DNA of 44,318 nt from Paracholeplasma morum (GTDB taxonomy: Bacteria > Bacillota_I > Bacilli_A > Acholeplasmatales > UBA5453), in the NCBI RefSeq assembly GCF_016907055.1, contig NZ_JAFBBG010000013.1, positions 1 through 44,318 on the forward strand, read 5' to 3'. The position numbers and the translations under genes are program-made. Below, one piece after another: positions 39,773-44,318 of the stretch (its first letter is position 1; every line of letters starts with the position of its first letter). The notes below the pieces were generated by a model. It made no database searches. It was not told where the DNA came from and was given only the letters and a program-made list of their open reading frames with translations.

Positions 39773-40593
39773 CAAGAAGATTTTACTTAGAGAATGAACA
39801 TGGCCAACAATTCCATTTTAAGTATCACAGTGGTGTCTTACTATCGAATGTTATAGGATTAGGTTTTCAACTCAATATGACGTACTTGAAATATGGCAAT
39901 ATCCATAAAACAGTCAAAAGAGAAACGCCTTTAACAGAAATAAGTGGACTACTAAACTTCATGGATGGGTATCAAGGTTATCAACGATTTATCGACTACT
40001 TAAATCAAGGTCGAGATAATTTGAAACTATACTATGTTTCCAATGACATAAAGTATGTTCACGCTGACGTGGTTTCATTAAGTAAAGCAGAGATAAAAGC
40101 TGGATTACTAAGCTGTGAAATCACATTGAATAAGAAGAGTTATTGGATTAAAGAAAGACAAATCATCATTGACATAACTGAAGTCCTTGATGGCAAAGTT
40201 TATCCTTACCCATATGATTACACGTATCAGATTACACAAGAAGGACAAACCACGATTGATGTGGGTGGTTCATTTAATGCAAATGTGATTATTGAAATGG
40301 AAGGGTCAGTCGATCATCCAGAGATCAATGTGATCCAAAATGGGACACTAGTCTCAAGTCTAAGACTGAACTTAGTTGAAGAAGATATCAAAATACAAAT
40401 ATCATCCGTAGCAGACAATAAGTATTTGAAGATGATTAAGAATGACATTGAAACAGATATCTATGCATATCAGGATTTTGAGAAGGATAATTTTATCGAA
40501 TTAAAACCAGGTAGAAATACATTAGAGTTTAAATCTGGTGTGATGGAAGATACGTTATGTAAAGTTCATATCTTTGAATACCATCTGGGGTGA
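39769..40593 (+). CDS. Distal tail protein (Dit)
   Basis: A 274-aa baseplate hub protein: RRFYLENEHGQQFHFKYHSG, then GFQLNMTYLKYGNIHKTVKR and TEISGLLNFMDGYQGYQRFI match Dit proteins of Gram-positive siphophages, which form the hexameric ring at the tail tip. It overlaps the tape measure stop by 4 bases. The C-terminal part (GRNTLEFKSGVMEDTLCKVH) is the galectin-like half. An AGGTGG site precedes the start. Confidence 0.8.
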   Translation: MTRRFYLENEHGQQFHFKYHSGVLLSNVIGLGFQLNMTYLKYGNIHKTVKRETPLTEISGLLNFMDGYQGYQRFIDYLNQGRDNLKLYYVSNDIKYVHADVVSLSKAEIKAGLLSCEITLNKKSYWIKERQIIIDITEVLDGKVYPYPYDYTYQITQEGQTTIDVGGSFNANVIIEMEGSVDHPEINVIQNGTLVSSLRLNLVEEDIKIQISSVADNKYLKMIKNDIETDIYAYQDFEKDNFIELKPGRNTLEFKSGVMEDTLCKVHIFEYHLG

Positions 40594-40598
40594 TTGTT

Positions 40599-41717
40599 AT
40601 GGACTTAATTATATTAGATCACTTGAGTTTCACATATAAAGATCATGCTTACATTGGTGATGATTTTGAAATTATCCATGACATCGTTATTACACAAAAA
40701 TCCCATTTCAAGATTAACAAAAGCAAACTAAATGTTGCAGTTGGTGATTATGTTTATGTAAAAGAAGATGGTGGTTACTTTGGTATCGTAGAAAATATCG
40801 AAGATGAAAAAACGCATCTTGTTATTGCAAGTGTTGATTTCAAAGAGCTATTAAAAGTTGAAGTGTTAGTCGAAAGTTTCAACGGTAATGTGGCAACATA
40901 TATAGAAGAAATCATTAGAAAAACATATCTTCAAAACAGTGACACCAAACAAAACTTAAACTACCTAAGCATCAGTGTGGAAACATCGAAGCTGGGTAGT
41001 TTTGTTTTTGATGCTGATAAAGTTATGACGATTTATGAACTGTTGGAACTGGCTAACCGGATGTATGGTGTTTATATCAAACATGAAGTGATATTTAATG
41101 ACGGAAGTTTTAGTGGAATATTAATAAGAATCGTTAATGTGACAAGAGGCTTAAAAATAAAAGCAGATAGCCTCATCTTAGAAGACTTAATCATCAATGA
41201 TTCAAGCAAAGAAAGCACGAATAAAGCCATATATTATCCAAAGACAAGTAACTTATTTTTTAAGGATACGGTTATATATTACCTATTAACCGATGGCACT
41301 ATAACAAAAGATAATACAAGTAATCTAAGATATCCAAAAGTCATATCAAAAGTTGAAACATATTCAGATAATGATTACTTAGATTTGGATACAAAAGTTC
41401 GCTCAGTTCTCAGTATTGATAAAACAGATCATCAAATTAGTTTTATGATCCAAAAAAAGAATCACTCATTAGATATCTTAAGAACATTAGAGATTGGTGA
41501 TTTTGTTGAATTCATTCATAAGGGCAAACGGTATGATTCATTGGTTACCGGTATTAAGTATGTGAGCACTTTTGAAGTAGCAACCATCACACTTGGTGAG
41601 TATCGTTTAAAACTCACTGAGAAGATTCAAATTTTAAGCAAAAACGTAAATAGTAAGGTAGGGAATGTCACAGTGAATAATAGTGGATATTCTGATTTAG
41701 ATGGAGGAGAGTTTTAA
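40599..41717 (+). CDS. Tail-associated (Tal / gp27-like) baseplate protein
   Basis: A 372-aa protein after Dit: MDLIILDHLSFTYKDHAYIG, SHFKINKSKLNVAVGDYVYV and late GDFVEFIHKGKRYDSLVTGI are the pattern of Siphoviridae gp37/Tal N-terminal hubs. It lacks an extended peptidase C-terminus, so it is a short Tal. The ATG at 40599 is chosen because GGGGTGA, which overlaps the Dit stop, lies five bases upstream. It overlaps the next start by one base. Confidence 0.7.
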   Translation: MDLIILDHLSFTYKDHAYIGDDFEIIHDIVITQKSHFKINKSKLNVAVGDYVYVKEDGGYFGIVENIEDEKTHLVIASVDFKELLKVEVLVESFNGNVATYIEEIIRKTYLQNSDTKQNLNYLSISVETSKLGSFVFDADKVMTIYELLELANRMYGVYIKHEVIFNDGSFSGILIRIVNVTRGLKIKADSLILEDLIINDSSKESTNKAIYYPKTSNLFFKDTVIYYLLTDGTITKDNTSNLRYPKVISKVETYSDNDYLDLDTKVRSVLSIDKTDHQISFMIQKKNHSLDILRTLEIGDFVEFIHKGKRYDSLVTGIKYVSTFEVATITLGEYRLKLTEKIQILSKNVNSKVGNVTVNNSGYSDLDGGEF

Positions 41718-42496
41718 TGGGAGTTCAAAAAATAACCTTTGATGGTTCAAGCGTCACATCAAAACATGATGCAGATTTAAATGACTTTATATTTTCAGTT
41801 GGAACAGGTGTCCTCTTAGGTAGTAGGAATAGTGTGTTTTATACGCTTGCTAATAACACCATTACATTTGAGGATGGTTATGTCATGGTTCAAGGTAGGT
41901 TAATCTATATTGAAAATAATACCCAAGTCATCGTTACACCAAATGCAAATCGACTAGGATATGTGGTTTTGAATGTAGATTTAACCAATAATGAAGTCTC
42001 AATCTATGTAAAAGAACAAGCATCGACTTATCCTAATTTAGTTCAAAATGACTTAAGTAGTGGTCAAGGTCAGTATGAGTTTGCATTATGTGCCTATTCC
42101 AAAACAACCACATCTGTAACACTAAATAACCAGTTTAATAGACAAACCTTATTGAATGCGGATAGTCTGGTCTACAACCTTGAACAAAAGATTAGAAATC
42201 AAACATCACCAACCATCATTAATCCGACATTCATTTCTCAAGGTGTGTATAGGATAAGTAATTATTATTCAAATGACTTAATGAGAGCATTCATCATGAT
42301 TGTATTAAGCAATGGAACGGTCGTGAATTTACCAGGACCTTTGATATTTGAAGTGCTGGGTTCTAATACTTCTGTAGGTTACACTTACAACGGTATGTCA
42401 TACTCAATGTTTGTTTCATATCAAAATGGCAATACAACCTTTTCATGTGGTTCGACTACACATACAATTAGTCGAGTTGTTATATATCGTTTCTAA
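41717..42496 (+). CDS. Baseplate/tail protein, upper part of fibre module
   Basis: A 259-aa strand-rich protein: GVQKITFDGSSVTSKHDADL, then GVLLGSRNSVFYTLANNTIT and GYVMVQGRLIYIENNTQVIV have the pattern of baseplate upper proteins that link the hub to receptor-binding proteins. The C-terminal 80 residues have Asn/Thr-rich strands. GGAGGAG lies before the ATG, and it starts at the last base of the Tal-like gene. Confidence 0.65.
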   Translation: MGVQKITFDGSSVTSKHDADLNDFIFSVGTGVLLGSRNSVFYTLANNTITFEDGYVMVQGRLIYIENNTQVIVTPNANRLGYVVLNVDLTNNEVSIYVKEQASTYPNLVQNDLSSGQGQYEFALCAYSKTTTSVTLNNQFNRQTLLNADSLVYNLEQKIRNQTSPTIINPTFISQGVYRISNYYSNDLMRAFIMIVLSNGTVVNLPGPLIFEVLGSNTSVGYTYNGMSYSMFVSYQNGNTTFSCGSTTHTISRVVIYRF

Positions 42497-42510
42497 GGAG
42501 GAAATAAAAC

Positions 42511-43197
42511 ATGGCAGTTATACAAATTAAAAGAAGAACGTCTGCTGGTACAGGACCCATTGTAGGCACAGCAGGCACAATTAAAGCCGGTGAACCATTA
42601 GTTGACTTAAACGGCACGAATTTATATATCTCAAAAGCAGATAAAACAGGTTCTAGTGCGAATCCATTAACAAGTAATGATTATATCGAATTTGCAAGTA
42701 AAGCTAATGCTGAAGCTACGATGGATTCAAAGATTAGTGCACTTGGACTTGGAACAGCATCCAAAAAGAATACAGGTACAACAAATGGTACGGTGCCTTT
42801 AATTGGTGCAGATGGAAAACTTCCAACCTCAATCATTCCAGCAGTGAGCCCTGTAACAAGCGTTAATAGTAAAACTGGTGCTGTAGTTATCACATTATCA
42901 GAACTAGGTGGAGTTGCAACATCTACTTATAATGCACACGTATCAAGTAATCTTCACTTAACTGATGACCAAAGAACAAAGATTGCTAATGTGAAAAATG
43001 TTGCCTTGATGCAAGGTGTAGGTGCTAAGTTCGATACGACAAAGGCATCATTCGATGCATCAGTTCTTGATAATGGATTAGTACTCCATAGTATTCAGGA
43101 TACAAACTATAATCCAGTTAAAACTTTTTATTACATTGGTATTGATAAAACAAAAGTACTCACACCAACATCGGTTATTGATGGTGGAACATACTAA
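42511..43197 (+). CDS. Tail fibre / receptor-binding protein 1
   Basis: A 228-aa fibre-like protein. The N-terminal block MAVIQIKRRTSAGTGPIVGT is the hub-attachment segment also found in the next gene (MAIIRVKRGTS). A middle GTASKKNTGTTNGTVPLIGA and SVNSKTGAVVITLSELGGVA, then NLHLTDDQRTKIANV are typical of phage fibre repeats. TAAGGAGG precedes the start. It overlaps the next start by one base. The host receptor is unknown. Confidence 0.7.
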   Translation: MAVIQIKRRTSAGTGPIVGTAGTIKAGEPLVDLNGTNLYISKADKTGSSANPLTSNDYIEFASKANAEATMDSKISALGLGTASKKNTGTTNGTVPLIGADGKLPTSIIPAVSPVTSVNSKTGAVVITLSELGGVATSTYNAHVSSNLHLTDDQRTKIANVKNVALMQGVGAKFDTTKASFDASVLDNGLVLHSIQDTNYNPVKTFYYIGIDKTKVLTPTSVIDGGTY

Positions 43198-43742
43198 TGG
43201 CTATCATCAGAGTTAAAAGAGGCACATCGGTTCCAACCACAAGCCATTTGACTCAAGTTGGTGAGCTGGGTTTCGATACAACAAATAATGAATTATATAT
43301 TAGAGGTAACAGTAGTGTTATTAAAATAGGTGGTGGATTCTCATTGCTATATGAGGGCAATCTTTCGATACCTACGACCATTACAGCTAATAACATTACG
43401 CTCAATAGATCGATTAATCTATATGATAAGATCCTAGCGTTTGAGGTTAGAGCAGTTACAGCCACAGATTCTTATGAAACACATATTGTTTACGGTAGGA
43501 TGGGTACGAATAGCACAACATCAGCAAGTCCAACATACGATAGACTTTATTCATGGACTACCTTCGATGGCCAATATTTCAAAACACATTCATTCAAAGC
43601 ATATGTTTCAAACTCAATCTCAAATACGATGACGATTGGATATTTAAGACATTTGATTGGAAACTTTAGTGGCACATCAATCGCATGGACTACGAACACA
43701 TCAACAACTGTTTACTTAGAACGTATTTGGTTGGTTAACTAG
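43197..43742 (+). CDS. Tail fibre / receptor-binding protein 2
   Basis: A 181-aa protein with the same N-terminal attachment block as the previous gene (MAIIRVKRGTSVPTTSHLTQ, GELGFDTTNNELYIRGNSSV), then a strand-rich domain (ITANNITLNRSINLYDKILA, TTSASPTYDRLYSW). It is likely another fibre or fibre tip. No ribosome binding site of its own stands out; it is coupled to the gene before. Confidence 0.65.
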   Translation: MAIIRVKRGTSVPTTSHLTQVGELGFDTTNNELYIRGNSSVIKIGGGFSLLYEGNLSIPTTITANNITLNRSINLYDKILAFEVRAVTATDSYETHIVYGRMGTNSTTSASPTYDRLYSWTTFDGQYFKTHSFKAYVSNSISNTMTIGYLRHLIGNFSGTSIAWTTNTSTTVYLERIWLVN

Positions 43743-43743
43743 G

Positions 43744-44166
43744 ATGGCATATACTTTAACGATCCATAGTATAAGTCCTACAACTGCATCAAATACAGGA
43801 AACATTGGTTTAGTGATTAATTTCACATTATCAGGTAGTGGGTTTTCACTTCCTGGTTTTTCTTTAAGTCTGTATGATGCACTAACCGGTGGTACCTATG
43901 TAAAGTCTCTATATTATGATGACACTAATGATTTACAAAGTGGTATGGCATATAGTGTTTCATTTTCTGGAGTTAGCCCAGGAACCTATTATATTGAAGT
44001 ATTTTTTAAAGCACCAGGATCAACAAGAAGAGCCATCACGATTACAGGTTCATCGAGTGCTACTGAACTCATTACACTAAATGGTAGTAAAGTCACATCA
44101 AACTCGCTAAATGGGAGTCAAATTACAAATGAAACAGTTAATGGAGCCAAAGTATATGGCTCTTAA
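43744..44166 (+). CDS. Ig-like (TIG) structural protein with C-terminal repeats
   Basis: A 140-aa protein. MAYTLTIHSISPTTASNTGN, then GLVINFTLSGSGFSLPGFSL and SGMAYSVSFSGVSPGTYYIE form an Ig/TIG-like fold common in phage appendages. The end has three imperfect repeats of about ten residues (LNGSKVTSNS, LNGSQITNET, VNGAKVYGS). It starts two bases after the previous stop. It probably decorates the baseplate or fibre, but the precise place is unknown. Confidence 0.6.
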   Translation: MAYTLTIHSISPTTASNTGNIGLVINFTLSGSGFSLPGFSLSLYDALTGGTYVKSLYYDDTNDLQSGMAYSVSFSGVSPGTYYIEVFFKAPGSTRRAITITGSSSATELITLNGSKVTSNSLNGSQITNETVNGAKVYGS

Positions 44167-44184
44167 TAAGAGGAGGAATATAAA

Positions 44185-44318
44185 ATGGCAATAATTAAAA
44201 ACTTACAATCAAGGGTAGGGGTAGATGTTAGTTATCACCGTATCATCGGTATCAACATTAATTATCGAAGTAGAAAGATTATACTTTGTGTCGCATCCTA
44301 CATTTCAAAGGATAAAAG
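44185..44318 (+). CDS. Phage protein, partial (cut by the window end)
   Basis: A frame of 44 codons starts at ATG 44185 after AGAGGAGG, the best ribosome binding site of this region. The visible product is MAIIKNLQSRVGVDVSYHRI, then IGININYRSRKIILCVASYI. It has no stop before the window end. Genes with such a start follow the fibre genes in several Firmicute phages, without known function. Confidence 0.6.
   Translation, partial: MAIIKNLQSRVGVDVSYHRIIGININYRSRKIILCVASYISKDK

Larger units (their letters stand above)
8228..44318. mobile_element. Prophage (siphovirus, HK97-like, probably cos-packaging), left part, running off the window
   Basis: From the recombinase to the window end the genes follow a temperate siphophage order: integrase, repressor, Cro-like, antirepressor, replication, late regulator, methylase, HNH, terminases, portal, protease, capsid, connectors, tail, fibre. 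Lysis genes and the right attachment site lie beyond the window. The left border is inferred to be near the 3' end of the serine recombinase gene, next to the IS at 8227, but no att repeat can be identified without the right end. Several non-phage-like cargo genes are inserted (15030-22229, 27316-28348, 30642-32069). Confidence 0.8.

Noticed and set aside
1-44318. CRISPR array, tRNA or rRNA genes
   Set aside because: No regular spaced repeats or recognisable tRNA/rRNA segments were seen on either strand by eye.
1-44318. Mycoplasma genetic code (TGA as Trp)
   Set aside because: TGA ends several intact genes at positions where family lengths agree, and Trp is coded by TGG throughout.

Overview
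The window reads as the left part of a cos-type siphovirus prophage, with its chromosomal flank. The host looks like a low-GC Firmicute or Tenericute. The DNA is AT-rich, intrinsic terminators and GGAGG-type ribosome binding sites are common, and TGA is used as a normal stop (for example the stop of the AlwI-like gene at 18490-18492), so this is not a code-4 mycoplasma. An Acholeplasma-like host would fit, but that is an inference. No rRNA, tRNA or CRISPR array was seen.

Flank (1 to about 8230): the end of an IS3-family element; two divergent NAD-dependent dehydrogenase genes; an RlmCD/TrmA-type rRNA uracil methyltransferase; a fused ABC ATPase/FtsX-type permease; and an ISL3-family element of about 1.5 kb whose transposase is broken by an amber codon just before the catalytic Glu motif.

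Lysogeny and early region (8246-14914): on the minus strand, a large serine recombinase, a 54-aa protein and an Xre-type repressor. Divergent from these, on the plus strand, are a Cro-like HTH protein, a tyrosine recombinase (a second integrase class), a BRO-N/KilA-C antirepressor, an excisionase-like HTH protein, a DUF4373/DnaD-like replication protein and an ArpU-like regulator.

Defence cassette (14940-22229): its own candidate promoter, two D12-class adenine methyltransferases, an AlwI-family restriction endonuclease and a 1236-aa STAND-type NTPase with an N-terminal nuclease-like domain. Together this looks like a type IIS restriction-modification system coupled to a possible Avs-like sensor. 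The cassette is followed by a 420-nt noncoding stretch with repeats and a candidate structured leader.

Middle and packaging region (22650-30614): an HTH protein, a ParB-N/DNA methylase fusion, small phage proteins including two paralogues and a papain-like protein, a phage-borne S-adenosylmethionine synthetase (MetK), an HNH nuclease, a cos-like region, a HEPN-motif protein, an antisense promoter/RNA/terminator/hydrophobic-peptide cassette, and TerS and TerL.

Structural region (30642 to the end): a PD-(D/E)XK-type gene is inserted between terL and the portal gene. The rest is a standard HK97-like order: portal, protease, capsid, connectors, major tail protein, tail chaperone with a -1 frameshift, tape measure, Dit, Tal-like protein and receptor-binding or fibre genes. 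Lysis genes are not in the window.

The most interesting parts are the STAND protein beside the type IIS system, the nuclease-like gene between terL and portal, the HEPN gene beside cos, and the hidden antisense RNA/toxin-like cassette at 28204-28617.
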